Assembly: GCA_910587725.1 (NCBI GenBank)
Contig: CAJUNG010000018.1
Location: 1-30,499 of the forward strand
Source of the DNA: an uncultured Bacilli bacterium
Lineage (GTDB): Bacteria; Bacillota_I; Bacilli_A; RF39; UBA660
Length of the DNA: 30,499 bases
Direction of reading: 5' to 3'
Made by a program: the position numbers and the translations under genes
Notes under the pieces: generated by a model
Databases searched by the model: none
Seen by the model: the letters and a program-made list of their open reading frames with translations, nothing else
Told to the model about the DNA's origin: nothing
Shown: in pieces, positions 1-7,453 of the stretch
Layout of the letters: the number at the start of each line of letters is the position of its first letter
How positions within the stretch are numbered: the stretch's first letter is position 1

Positions 1-71
1 GAATATTTGAAGTATTTCAAAACATTATTGACTTTTTTCTTGCGATTGCCCTAATTTTATATCGATTTTTA

Positions 72-100
72 TTGACGAAAACAAAACTTTATGTAATAAT
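72..100 (+). promoter_or_regulatory. Probable sigma-A promoter of rpsD
   Basis: A -35 TTGACG (72-77) is followed after 17 bases by AATAAT (95-100), preceded by a TG at 92-93 as in extended -10 promoters. Transcription would start near 107, giving a leader of about 155 bases before the rpsD start. A second, poorer TTGACT (28-33) with TAATTT (52-57) lies upstream. Confidence 0.6.
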
Positions 101-106
101 ATTAAC

Positions 107-261
107 GCATATTACTTGAAACAGCGACTATTTCAAAAACTTTAACGTGTTTTTTGAAAGCTACCAGTAACTTTTGCTGTTTAGCGAACGTAGGAATAAA
201 AACTCCCTAAGACTTTTGGAAATAGCCTTCAAGAAATATGAAAAAGAAGGAGGAAAAAAAT
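107..261 (+). promoter_or_regulatory. Structured 5' leader of rpsD, candidate S4 autoregulatory element
   Basis: The leader can form two consecutive hairpins. The first pairs 131-140 with 149-159 (about 10 pairs with one bulged T). The second pairs CTAC (161-164) with GTAG (190-193) and, inside it, TTTGCT (173-178) with AGCGAA (183-188) around a GTTT loop. S4 represses its own mRNA through a leader structure in Bacillus, so an autoregulatory role is plausible. I could not match it base by base to the known Firmicutes S4 leader, so this is inference from position and fold. Confidence 0.4.
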
Positions 262-864
262 ATGGCAAGATACACAGGGCCAAGTTACAAACAAGCAAGA
301 CGTGTAGGATTTTCAATTAGTGAAACTGGAAAAGAATTAGCACGTCACCCTTATGGACCAGGGCAACATGGACAAGACAGAAAAGGAAAACTTTCTAACT
401 ATGGAGTACAATTAAAGGAAAAACAAAAAGTACGCTTCATGTATGGTCTAAATGAAAGACAATTCAGAAAAACATTTGAAGAAGCTGGTAAATTACAAGG
501 TGTACATGGTGATAACTTCTTAAAACTACTAGAAAGTAGATTAGATAATTTAGTATACCGCTTAGGTTTTGCTAATAGTCGTCGTGCTGCACGCCAACTT
601 GTAAACCATGGACATATTACAGTTAATGGACAAAAGGTAGATATTCCATCTTACCGTGTAAAAGTTGGGTCAACCATTGCTTTAAAAGAAACATCAAAAA
701 CACATAAAGCTGTACTTTCATCATTAGAAGCAATCAATAAAAGAGTTGAATATGTAACTTATGATGCAAACAAAATGGAAGGAAAATTTGTAAGACTTCC
801 AGAAAGAACAGAACTTAATGCCGATATCGATGAAGCATTAATCGTTGAATTCTATAACAGATAA
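262..864 (+). CDS. rpsD: 30S ribosomal protein S4
   Basis: S4 is a primary 16S rRNA-binding protein that nucleates assembly of the small subunit body. The 200-residue product opens with MARYTGPSYKQARR and carries the S4 RNA-binding domain in its second half (around residues 90-155, with SRLDNLVYRLGF and ARQLVNHGHITVNG). The length equals the usual bacterial S4. An ATG at 238 would add eight residues, but AAGGAGG at 247-253 sits eight bases before the ATG at 262, so 262 is the start. The gene has its own promoter and leader and ends in a good terminator, so it is a single-gene unit. The protein lacks the N-terminal Cys cluster found in zinc-binding S4 paralogues, so it is the zinc-independent form. 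Confidence 0.97.
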   Translation: MARYTGPSYKQARRVGFSISETGKELARHPYGPGQHGQDRKGKLSNYGVQLKEKQKVRFMYGLNERQFRKTFEEAGKLQGVHGDNFLKLLESRLDNLVYRLGFANSRRAARQLVNHGHITVNGQKVDIPSYRVKVGSTIALKETSKTHKAVLSSLEAINKRVEYVTYDANKMEGKFVRLPERTELNADIDEALIVEFYNR

Positions 865-868
865 AAAG

Positions 869-894
869 AAATCCACAGACCTTGTGGATTTTTT
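869..894 (+). terminator. Rho-independent terminator of rpsD
   Basis: AAATCCAC (869-876) pairs perfectly with GTGGATTT (884-891) around a 7-base loop, followed by a run of T to 894. It begins five bases after the rpsD stop. Confidence 0.9.
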
Positions 895-987
895 CTTGGA
901 AAAATGGATAAAGAAGTGGGAAAGATATCACACATATTTCTTAATTTCCAAGCAAGAACACGCATAAAATAAATTGAGCGTGATAAA

Positions 988-1275
988 ATGAAAAGTGTCT
1001 TAGCCAATGTAGAACCTTATACTTTTACAGGAAGTGCCATCATCATCGGGCTTCTTTTAACCCAAGAATTTACCATAGAAGACCAAGCTAGTATTGGAAA
1101 CTGGCTCCAGTTAATCGGACTGACAACACAGACCTATTCTTCTCAATCCACCCTAATCGAATCAGAAAAAAAAGAAGAAACGCCTTCCAAAAGTGATATT
1201 GACACATTAAAAAAAGCAATACAAAAAATTCAAGAACAATTAGAAAAAATAGAAAATAATCAAAAAGAAATGTAG
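988..1275 (+). CDS. Small membrane-associated protein with C-terminal coiled coil, unknown function
   Basis: A 95-residue protein that I do not recognise by function. Residues about 10-27 (FTGSAIIIGLLLTQEF) form one short hydrophobic segment. Residues about 32-50 are moderately hydrophobic. Residues 65-95 are a charged Lys/Glu heptad-like stretch that should form a coiled coil. The ribosome-binding site is weak (GAGCGTGAT, 976-984). It stands alone between the rpsD terminator and a bidirectional terminator that overlaps its stop codon. No confident promoter was found; a CATAAAATA at 963 looks like a sporulation -10 but lacks a matching -35. Coding potential is supported by clean composition and the terminator placement. 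Confidence 0.7.
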   Translation: MKSVLANVEPYTFTGSAIIIGLLLTQEFTIEDQASIGNWLQLIGLTTQTYSSQSTLIESEKKEETPSKSDIDTLKKAIQKIQEQLEKIENNQKEM

Positions 1276-1295
1276 CACAAAACTACATTTTTCTA
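1261..1295. terminator. Bidirectional terminator between convergent genes
   Basis: AAATGTAG (1268-1275) pairs with CTACATTT (1283-1290). T follows on the plus strand and, read on the minus strand, a T-rich tract follows from the A-rich 1261-1267. The stem includes the TAG stop of the upstream plus-strand gene. Confidence 0.8.
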
Positions 1296-2597
1296 TTGGA
1301 ATACGGAAATTTCTAATTCCGGACTAACACTAATGACCTTACCAAAATAATCCTTACCATTATTTCCCTTCTTAGAAATCGTACCATCTTTACTATTCGA
1401 ATATCCAGAAATATAGAATGTATTATCATATTTTACTAGTCTAGTTAACACATCATTATTCTTTCCCCCTAAAACTTTAGAAGAAACAACATCCAAATCT
1501 TGATTATACTTTAAGATAAATCCACTAACAATCGTATCTTCTGAGTCATTCAATTGAATTTCTAAAGAAGAGTCCAAAGAATTAGATACGCCAGTAACAT
1601 AAAGAGAATCATCGATTATCTCAATTCCCATAAATCGTTCATTCTTACTTCCACCAAAAGTTTTTTCCTCTTTCAAGTTTCCTTTTTTATCAAACACTAA
1701 CAAAACACCGTCCGTATTTTCAGTCTTTCTATCCTCTTTCTTCTCATCCTCTAAAATCTTCTTACTACCAACCACATACAATTGCTGATTAAAATAAACG
1801 ATATCTTGAAGACCCATAGAATCCGTATAACTATAATTCTTATGCCACACATATTCACCATTTTGATTAAATTTAATCAAATTTCCAGAGTCCGAAGCAT
1901 CTTTTCCAACCACGTAAAAATCTCCACCTACTTCAACGATTCCATTAAAATTCCCTGATTTATTACCACCATGATTATTATGCCAAACTTCATTTCCTTC
2001 AAAATCGTACTTGACAATGACACCACCACCAGTCGTATGATTTCCTACTTCCATATTTTCATAAATACTTTGACCGATGACAACGATTCCATCCTCGACG
2101 AGAATTGCTTGATTAAACCTAGTATTCGATAAAACACCATAGTATTTTTCCCATAACTTATTTCCTTCTTTATCATATTTGATGAAAAAGGCATCACGAA
2201 TGTTATTTTCCTGTTGATAATCATCGAATACACCACTTCCCGTGACATAGTACGCATCATTTGTTGCCAAAACAGAAGTAAAAGTAGATGCCATTCCATG
2301 GTCATATTTTATCTCAAATACAACATTTCCCTCTCGGTCATACTTCACCAACTTACCTTTTTCAACACCTTCTGTATAATCATTTACCGTACTTTTCTTA
2401 AAATCACTACTTCCAACAGCAACAACAAAGTCTCCATCGACAATTGCCATTTGATAAGCATCATAATAAACAATACTAGCTTCTCTTTGATAACGAAGAT
2501 AGAAAAATACACAAGCTTCAACCAAAATAATCGCGGCACAAATGATTCCTGTTATTTTAATGATTCTCTTAAATTTCTCATCTGACATATTATTCAT
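1293..2597 (-). CDS. Membrane-anchored beta-propeller-like repeat protein
   Basis: The 434-residue product has a short cytoplasmic N-terminus, one transmembrane helix (about residues 12-34) and a large outer domain. That domain repeats a pattern of 'VKYDxEGN...W', 'D..YVVG' and 'GG..N..F', about seven or eight times (for example LVKYDREGNVVFE, IKYDKEGNKLWE, VKYDFEGNEVWH, IKFNQNGEYVWH). Such repeats are typical of beta-propeller proteins, so a surface binding or scaffold role is likely; no catalytic motif is visible. The ATG at 2597 overlaps the tyrS stop by eight bases, with GGGAG about nine bases upstream, so translation is probably coupled to tyrS. Downstream it meets a bidirectional terminator. 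The ligand is unknown. Confidence 0.8.
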   Translation of the reverse strand: MNNMSDEKFKRIIKITGIICAAIILVEACVFFYLRYQREASIVYYDAYQMAIVDGDFVVAVGSSDFKKSTVNDYTEGVEKGKLVKYDREGNVVFEIKYDHGMASTFTSVLATNDAYYVTGSGVFDDYQQENNIRDAFFIKYDKEGNKLWEKYYGVLSNTRFNQAILVEDGIVVIGQSIYENMEVGNHTTGGGVIVKYDFEGNEVWHNNHGGNKSGNFNGIVEVGGDFYVVGKDASDSGNLIKFNQNGEYVWHKNYSYTDSMGLQDIVYFNQQLYVVGSKKILEDEKKEDRKTENTDGVLLVFDKKGNLKEEKTFGGSKNERFMGIEIIDDSLYVTGVSNSLDSSLEIQLNDSEDTIVSGFILKYNQDLDVVSSKVLGGKNNDVLTRLVKYDNTFYISGYSNSKDGTISKKGNNGKDYFGKVISVSPELEISVFQ

Positions 2598-3822
2598 TCG
2601 CTACAACTCCCATATAATATTTCTTCTTTCCTCTTCGAACCACGATATAAGTATCATCAATCGCATCCTTTTTCGTTACCATTCTTTCCACATCGGTAAT
2701 TTTCTCTCCACTAACCGTAATACTTCCCGAAGTAACAAATTCTCTAGCTTCTCTTTTGCTTGCACAAATATTTCCATTGACCAGTAAATCTACAATATTA
2801 GTATCCCCATGCATAGTAAATTCAGGAACACCTTTAAATAAATCCTTTAATTCACGAGAAGTTAAATCTTGAATATTTCCACTAAATAAAGCTTCCGTCA
2901 TCTGAAGAACTCGGTTATACTCATCTTCTCCATGCAAGAAGATAACCACTTCGCGAGCAAGAGCCTTATGGGCCTCTCTAAGTTGTGGATTTTCCTGATT
3001 CGACTTATCCAACTCATCAATCTCTTCTTTCGATAAAAAGGTATACACTTTTAAATAATCCACAACCATTTCATCTTCTACATTGATAAGATATTGATAA
3101 ATCTCATAAGCACTCGTTTTCTCTTTATCTAGCCACAAAGCATTTCCTTCACTCTTACCAAATTTTGTACCATCTTTTGTCGTAATCAAAGGCATAGTGA
3201 ATCCATAAACTTCTTTTCCTGTTTTCTTTCTGATTAAATCAATTCCCGCAGTAATATTTCCCCATTGGTCACTTCCCGCAACTTGAAGGGTACATCCTCG
3301 ATTTTCATATAACCATAAAAAGTCTAAAGACTGCATAATCATATAAGAAAACTCAGTATAAGTAATCCCTGTTGCCAAACGCCTTCTAATGATATCCTTA
3401 TCTAACATATAATTTACATTAAAGAATTTTCCATAATCTCTTAAGAAATCAATAAAATTAATCGATTTTGACCAGTCATAGTTATTGACCACTTCAAATC
3501 CAAATAACTTTTCCACTTGCGCAGTTAACTTCGCAATATTCTCATCAATTTCCTCATGTGTTTTCATCTCACGCTCAGAAGTAGGTCTAGGGTCTCCAAT
3601 ACGACCAGTTGCACCACCAATTAACAAAATAGGATGATGCCCTGCCTCCTTTAATCTTTTAGAAATCAAAAAGCTAGATAGATGTCCAATATGTAAACTA
3701 TCCGCAGTTGGGTCCGTACCAATATAAAAAGTAAGTCCTCCCTGATTTAATTTTTCTTCTAAGTCTGGAGAAGAAATATCCTTAATGATTCCTCTCCATC
3801 GCAAATCTTCTACTAAAGTCAT
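2590..3822 (-). CDS. tyrS: Tyrosyl-tRNA synthetase
   Basis: TyrRS joins tyrosine to tRNA-Tyr using ATP in the cytosol. The 410-residue protein has the class I signature HIGH at 44-47, the second signature in the TyrRS form KFGKS (220-224), the tyrosine-pocket motif around GSDQWGN (183-189), and a C-terminal S4-like RNA-binding domain from about 345 (CASKREAREFVTSGSITVSG). Its length matches bacterial TyrRS. AGGAGG lies eight bases before the ATG. A T-box leader with a UAC specifier precedes it, so expression should rise when tRNA-Tyr is uncharged. The stop codon overlaps the start of the downstream propeller-like gene. Confidence 0.97.
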   Translation of the reverse strand: MTLVEDLRWRGIIKDISSPDLEEKLNQGGLTFYIGTDPTADSLHIGHLSSFLISKRLKEAGHHPILLIGGATGRIGDPRPTSEREMKTHEEIDENIAKLTAQVEKLFGFEVVNNYDWSKSINFIDFLRDYGKFFNVNYMLDKDIIRRRLATGITYTEFSYMIMQSLDFLWLYENRGCTLQVAGSDQWGNITAGIDLIRKKTGKEVYGFTMPLITTKDGTKFGKSEGNALWLDKEKTSAYEIYQYLINVEDEMVVDYLKVYTFLSKEEIDELDKSNQENPQLREAHKALAREVVIFLHGEDEYNRVLQMTEALFSGNIQDLTSRELKDLFKGVPEFTMHGDTNIVDLLVNGNICASKREAREFVTSGSITVSGEKITDVERMVTKKDAIDDTYIVVRRGKKKYYMGVVANE

Positions 3823-3835
3823 ATTTTTTTCCTCC

Positions 3836-4048
3836 TAAAACGAAAGAGACCACAAAATTATAGGGACGAAATCACTCGTGGTACCACCCTACTTTTAGAA
3901 GTCTCTTCTACTTATTTTGATAACGGATACTATCCGATTTAACTAAAAAAACTGTAATTCAAAAGGATATTCTATTCTTTTCCACCAACCAAGAACTCTC
4001 TAAAAGAAGTCATCCCTTCTACTTTGGTCTTTCTTTCTGCTAAATAAC
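3836..4048 (-). promoter_or_regulatory. Tyrosine T-box leader of tyrS
   Basis: Read on the minus strand this leader contains the T-box antiterminator core AGGGTGGTACCACG with its partner CGTCCCT (both within about 3862-3890). It also has a stem III (CGGAT...ATCCG, about 3925-3937), the Stem I distal elements AGAGAG and GGTTGGTG, and a specifier-loop triplet UAC (3954-3956) preceded by GAAT. UAC is a tyrosine codon, which agrees with the downstream tyrS. The core, specifier and order are diagnostic of T-box elements. A canonical strong terminator before the gene is not obvious (see findings). Confidence 0.92.
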
Positions 4049-4054
4049 AATATT

Positions 4055-4060
4055 AGTATA
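4055..4060 (-). promoter_or_regulatory. -10 element of the tyrS T-box promoter
   Basis: Minus-strand TATACT (4060-4055) lies about seven bases before the predicted start of the T-box transcript. The expected -35 falls inside the terminator of the upstream ytxH operon and is a poor match, so the call rests on the -10 and position. Confidence 0.45.
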
Positions 4061-4062
4061 AC

Positions 4063-4086
4063 AAAAAGACTAGCGCTTGCCTAGTC
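4063..4086 (-). terminator. Terminator of the ytxH operon
   Basis: On the minus strand GACTAG (4086-4081) pairs with CTAGTC (4073-4068) around a 7-base loop and runs into five T (4067-4063). The TAG stop of the ytxH-like gene lies inside the first arm. Confidence 0.85.
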
Positions 4087-4527
4087 CCTTTTTTTATTTT
4101 TCGTATGCTCTTCATCTTTTTCTAGTTTTTCTAAAACATCACGAACCACATCAGCTGCTTTTAGACGAACTTCATTTGCGGCATTTTCTAAAATTGGCGT
4201 TCCCTTTTCAACCGCAAGATGAACAAGTTCTTCTGCTTTTTCTTGAATTTCTTTTCCTTTTTTCTTCGCAATTTTTAAGACTTTTTCTTTGTCTAAATCT
4301 TCTAGCTCCACTCTAATTTCTTCAATCTTGTCTTCTAATTGCATACGAACATCATCTAAATCAATCTCTTTTGCACGACGCATTAATTCATCTAGTTTTT
4401 CTTTTAACTGACGTCTCGTTACGCTTCCCTTCTCTGGAGCAAATAAAATTCCAAGTCCTGCACCAATTGCTGCTCCAAGAGCAAACTTCCCAAGTCCACT
4501 ACCTTTTTTCTTATTTTCTTTACTCAT
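4081..4527 (-). CDS. ytxH: YtxH-domain protein
   Basis: The 148-residue protein starts with a short basic tail, then a glycine-rich hydrophobic segment (about residues 9-30, LGKFALGAAIGAGLGILFAPEKG) that ends in the APxxG motif typical of the YtxH family. A long charged helical/coiled-coil region follows to the end. Family members are small membrane-associated general-stress or envelope proteins of unclear function. The ATG overlaps the end of the upstream YtxG-like gene by eight bases, so it is the last gene of a four-gene operon. In Bacillus ytxG and ytxH are also adjacent and near tyrS, which supports the assignment. Confidence 0.85.
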   Translation of the reverse strand: MSKENKKKGSGLGKFALGAAIGAGLGILFAPEKGSVTRRQLKEKLDELMRRAKEIDLDDVRMQLEDKIEEIRVELEDLDKEKVLKIAKKKGKEIQEKAEELVHLAVEKGTPILENAANEVRLKAADVVRDVLEKLEKDEEHTKNKKRD

Positions 4528-4828
4528 CGTAATCTTCCTCCTTTTTTCTACCTTTACGATATTTATTCTTCCCCGAAAAGATTTTAGATATACCTGAAAC
4601 TATACCCGTAACAACATTATCAGAAACAAATGATAATGTATCTGTAAGCATGTCGATAACACCAAAAAATCCATTCAAAGAATTCGACTTTTTTTCAATA
4701 TCAGATAGTACTTTATTCGCAAGCTCAATCGTATCGATTAACTTCACTGCAAGAATAATTAATACTACTAATAATGTAATCGCCACAATATAAAGTACAA
4801 CTGGTAAAAACGCTAGCAACCCATCCAT
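4520..4828 (-). CDS. YtxG-like (DUF948-like) membrane protein
   Basis: The 102-residue product has one N-terminal transmembrane helix (about residues 5-30) followed by an amphipathic helical region with VKLIDTIELANKVLSDIEKKS, then a basic and acidic tail. This is the layout of DUF948/YtxG proteins, which sit beside YtxH in many Bacilli. It lies six bases after the acidic protein and overlaps the YtxH start. It probably forms a membrane complex with YtxH; that is inference from gene pairing. Confidence 0.7.
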   Translation of the reverse strand: MDGLLAFLPVVLYIVAITLLVVLIILAVKLIDTIELANKVLSDIEKKSNSLNGFFGVIDMLTDTLSFVSDNVVTGIVSGISKIFSGKNKYRKGRKKEEDYDE

Positions 4829-4834
4829 TTAAAA

Positions 4835-5944
4835 TCACTCCTTTTCCTCATACATTGAATCAATTAAATCAAATAAATTATCTTCTAAAGTACCACTATC
4901 TTCTTTACTATAAATATCATCTTCTAGAGCAAATTTTTTTTCTTCCTCAATCATAAATGGGTCAATCTCCACATTGTTCATATCCATTTCCATATCGATA
5001 TCACCAGAAATATCTACATCATCTAGTTCTGGATTTGGAAGTGGAGCAACTTTTCTGCCAGTAACTTTTTCATGTTTTGCATCTTTGTAGTCTACATTAT
5101 ATTCTAGACCTAAATCTTGAAAATATTCCTCTGCATCTTGAAGCGTAACTTTATCGACAACAGGAGACATTGCTTCTGTCATATCATAAAGTAAGTTATC
5201 TCCGATATCTTCTTCTTTTGATTCTACGATACTAGAGATTACAGCATCTTCTTCGGGTCCAATAAGACCAAAATCATTAGTCATAGAGCCATAGGCTTTC
5301 TCCCGAACCGAATCTAAATCAACATTTCGCTTAGAGACATAACTACTAGAAGGCTTTATCTCTTTTCTATCCATGTTTAATTCTTCTTTTGTATAGTTTT
5401 TATCTAAAATTCCATAGATAGGAGAAATAATTGGTGTTGGTTTAAACCCTTTTTTCTCTTCTTTCGTATACGTAGGTGTTGTCTGTGCTGGTGGTAAAGC
5501 ACCATTTTTAGAATATCCTGGATTGTTATATGCTGTAGATTCTTTTACCACAGGCTTTTCTGTTTTTATTGATTTTTGTGAGGTTGATGTTGAAGCAGGC
5601 TCTTTATAAAAGTCAGAATCTAAATCTAAAAAGTCATCGTCATCAAAATAGTTAAATTTCTCTGTTTTTTTCTCTTCTTTAGCAACAACCGGAATTGGTT
5701 GTGTCCTAGAAATTGGCTTGTCCATTCTTTGCACCCGAGAAGTAACTGGGGATTCTCGTCTTTCTTCACGTTTTGTAGGAACAGAGATAACCTCCTTTTT
5801 TACCTCAGGTTTTGGCTTTGGCTTTACAGCCGGCTTCGGAGCACTCACTTTTTCCACACGTTCGACATTTTTTTTTGGTTTTTCTTCTACTTCTACATAC
5901 TCTTCTTCAAAAAAAGTATTTTTCAATTTATCTAAAAATCCCAT
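4835..5944 (-). CDS. Long, mostly disordered acidic protein
   Basis: This 369-residue protein begins with a short amphipathic helix (MGFLDKLKNTFFEEEYVEVE), followed by a Lys/Pro-rich segment (about 25-65), then long acidic, Ser/Thr-rich low-complexity sequence. It has no catalytic motif or signal peptide. The N-terminal helix resembles membrane-targeting helices such as that of SepF, but no SepF core domain follows, so I do not call it SepF. A more ordered part may lie at about residues 265-305 (DAEEYFQDLGLEYNVDYKDA... and APLPNPELDDVDIS). It starts two bases after the lipoprotein gene and is followed six bases later by the YtxG-like gene, which suggests a cytoplasmic partner of those membrane proteins. 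Confidence 0.75.
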   Translation of the reverse strand: MGFLDKLKNTFFEEEYVEVEEKPKKNVERVEKVSAPKPAVKPKPKPEVKKEVISVPTKREERRESPVTSRVQRMDKPISRTQPIPVVAKEEKKTEKFNYFDDDDFLDLDSDFYKEPASTSTSQKSIKTEKPVVKESTAYNNPGYSKNGALPPAQTTPTYTKEEKKGFKPTPIISPIYGILDKNYTKEELNMDRKEIKPSSSYVSKRNVDLDSVREKAYGSMTNDFGLIGPEEDAVISSIVESKEEDIGDNLLYDMTEAMSPVVDKVTLQDAEEYFQDLGLEYNVDYKDAKHEKVTGRKVAPLPNPELDDVDISGDIDMEMDMNNVEIDPFMIEEEKKFALEDDIYSKEDSGTLEDNLFDLIDSMYEEKE

Positions 5945-5946
5945 TT

Positions 5947-6618
5947 TTATCTCTCCTCTACTTTAATTTCAATTGAATCTTCATCCTTCACTTCTCCCTC
6001 ATAACCCTCATATGTTTGGTCGTAATCCAAAACATTTCCAGCACTATCTGGGTTCTTTGGTGCTAAAATATCAAAAAATTCGTCATGATAATTTAGTGAG
6101 TTGTCACCAACTAAGCTTTCTAAAATTTTATCATTATAACGTACATTAGATAAAATTACACTCATTTGATAAATTGCTTCATTCAATTTTTCTTCACTCA
6201 CAAAAGATTCAATTTTTGCATAATGATACATGTACTCAACTAGATAAACTTTTCCTACTTTTCGAATTTTCAAATATCCCTCATTATCGTCAAACTGAAT
6301 TTTAGATTCATAATAACTAGTACGGTCTAAGGTAAAAGAAGATTTTGCTCGATGATAGTAAGAAACAATATCCACATATAAATAAAAAGTCAAATCTTGA
6401 TAGCGAATAATCGAGTTTGTATCCTTTTTTTCAACTAACATACTTCCTGCAGGCAAATAGTAGTAATATCCTTCTAGTGATACATTATGTAAATTCATTC
6501 GTTCTTCTAACACTTGATAAACAGTATCGATGTAAGAGGTATAATTTACCTTTTTCACTTGCATACTGCAACCACTAAATAACAGAAGAAAGACGAGTAA
6601 TAAAATGATTTTTCTCAT
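5947..6618 (-). CDS. Lipoprotein of unknown function
   Basis: A 223-residue protein with a lipoprotein signal peptide: basic MRK, a hydrophobic run, then the lipobox LFSGC with the lipid-modified Cys at residue 16. The mature part is rich in Tyr and charged residues with alternating beta and helix, ending in an acidic tail. No known domain is recognised. It is the first gene of the four-gene envelope operon and is preceded by an extended -10 promoter. AGGTGG upstream of the ATG serves as ribosome-binding site. A sensor or scaffold role at the outer membrane face is possible but unproven. Confidence 0.75.
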   Translation of the reverse strand: MRKIILLLVFLLLFSGCSMQVKKVNYTSYIDTVYQVLEERMNLHNVSLEGYYYYLPAGSMLVEKKDTNSIIRYQDLTFYLYVDIVSYYHRAKSSFTLDRTSYYESKIQFDDNEGYLKIRKVGKVYLVEYMYHYAKIESFVSEEKLNEAIYQMSVILSNVRYNDKILESLVGDNSLNYHDEFFDILAPKNPDSAGNVLDYDQTYEGYEGEVKDEDSIEIKVEER

Positions 6619-6638
6619 AATCCACCTACTCTTATAAC

Positions 6639-6667
6639 ATTATAGCAAAAATTTTTACAAATAGGAA
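6639..6667 (-). promoter_or_regulatory. Extended -10 promoter of the lipoprotein-ytxH operon
   Basis: Minus-strand TGCTATAAT (TATAAT at 6644-6639) is a perfect extended -10. The -35 at the right distance (TTCCTA, 6667-6662) is weak. Confidence 0.55.
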
Positions 6668-6731
6668 GTACTAAATGAAAGAAAACATCGTAAATAACAT
6701 CATCAATTGTCCACTAGATAACGACTTCGAT

Positions 6732-6772
6732 AAAAAAAGAAAAGCAACGATAAAAATCTATCTTTTGCTTTT
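6732..6772 (-). terminator. Terminator of trmB
   Basis: On the minus strand AAAAGCAA (6772-6765) pairs with TTGCTTTT (6747-6740), with an inner GATA/TATC pairing. It is followed by seven T (6738-6732). It overlaps the end of trmB. Confidence 0.8.
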
Positions 6773-7390
6773 GTGCGCATGCAAAAAGTAAATTGGATAT
6801 CCTTGTTCTACAAAACGCATTTCGTATTCCGTCGTCGCTAAATTTTTAACTGCCTCTTTTGTTAAATCTAAGGAAATTTCTGAAAAATGATAGCCGTGTT
6901 GCGATAGGGAACAAAGAGAAAAAAGGAATAAATCTTGATTATCCGTTTTTTGTAAAATCTCACCATCTCCTACAAATATCCCATCATACTTTTGCAAAAA
7001 CACTTCACTTGTAAGACGCCGTTTATGATGTCTTACTTTAGGCCAAGGGTCAGAAAAATTCAAATAAATGCGAGAAATTTCATGGTTAAAAATCGTATCA
7101 ATCAAAAATGCATCCATACGAATAAATCTTAAATTCGGTATCGTATCTACTTTTTCTAAAGCTCTAGCAATAACACTATCATATCGTTCAATTCCAATAA
7201 AGTTAATTTCTGGATTACATTTAGCCATCGACTCAATAAATTTCCCTTTACCTGTACCAATTTCTACATGAATCGGAAAAGAATTTCCAAAAACGTTCGC
7301 CCAATTTCCACAAAAATCTTCCGGGTTTTCTATCAACACTTTACTATTTTTCATAATTTCTTCTTTATTTTTTAAATTTCTAAGTCTCAT
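6758..7390 (-). CDS. trmB: tRNA (guanine-N7)-methyltransferase
   Basis: TrmB methylates G46 in the variable loop of tRNAs using S-adenosylmethionine. The 210-residue protein starts MRLRN, as is typical. It has the SAM-binding motif EIGTGKGKFI near residue 43 and the TrmB signature FSDPWPKVRHHKRRLT. Its length is normal for Firmicutes. A GTG nine bases upstream (7399) would add three residues, but AGGTGA lies six bases before the ATG at 7390, so I prefer 7390. It stands alone, divergent from the small coat-like gene, with a terminator at its end. In Bacillus trmB is also close to ytxGH and tyrS. Confidence 0.95.
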   Translation of the reverse strand: MRLRNLKNKEEIMKNSKVLIENPEDFCGNWANVFGNSFPIHVEIGTGKGKFIESMAKCNPEINFIGIERYDSVIARALEKVDTIPNLRFIRMDAFLIDTIFNHEISRIYLNFSDPWPKVRHHKRRLTSEVFLQKYDGIFVGDGEILQKTDNQDLFLFSLCSLSQHGYHFSEISLDLTKEAVKNLATTEYEMRFVEQGYPIYFLHAHKSKR

Positions 7391-7396
7391 CTTTGT

Positions 7397-7425
7397 CACC
7401 TATCTAGATTTTAGCACATATAATA
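7397..7425 (+). promoter_or_regulatory. Sigma-K-like promoter of the small coat-like gene
   Basis: CACC (7397-7400) and CATATAATA (7417-7425) match the sigma-K consensus (mACm, 16-17 bases, CATAnnnTA), with 17 bases after the AC. Transcription would start near 7432, about 20 bases before the start codon. Sigma-E shares a similar -10, so sigma-E cannot be excluded. Confidence 0.55.
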
Positions 7426-7453
7426 AAATAAATAAAGGAAAGGTGAGAAGAAA

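Noticed and set aside
238..261. Earlier ATG start for rpsD
   Set aside because: It would place the strong AAGGAGG inside the coding region and add a non-conserved Lys-rich octapeptide.
963..971. Sigma-K promoter before the 95-aa gene (CATAAAATA)
   Set aside because: No AC-type -35 occurs 16-17 bases upstream.
2045..2787. Several open frames overlapping the propeller-like gene and tyrS in other frames
   Set aside because: They mirror the codon structure of the real genes and lack ribosome-binding sites or recognisable domains.
4835..5944. SepF identity for the disordered acidic protein
   Set aside because: Only the N-terminal amphipathic helix is similar; the conserved SepF core domain is not present.
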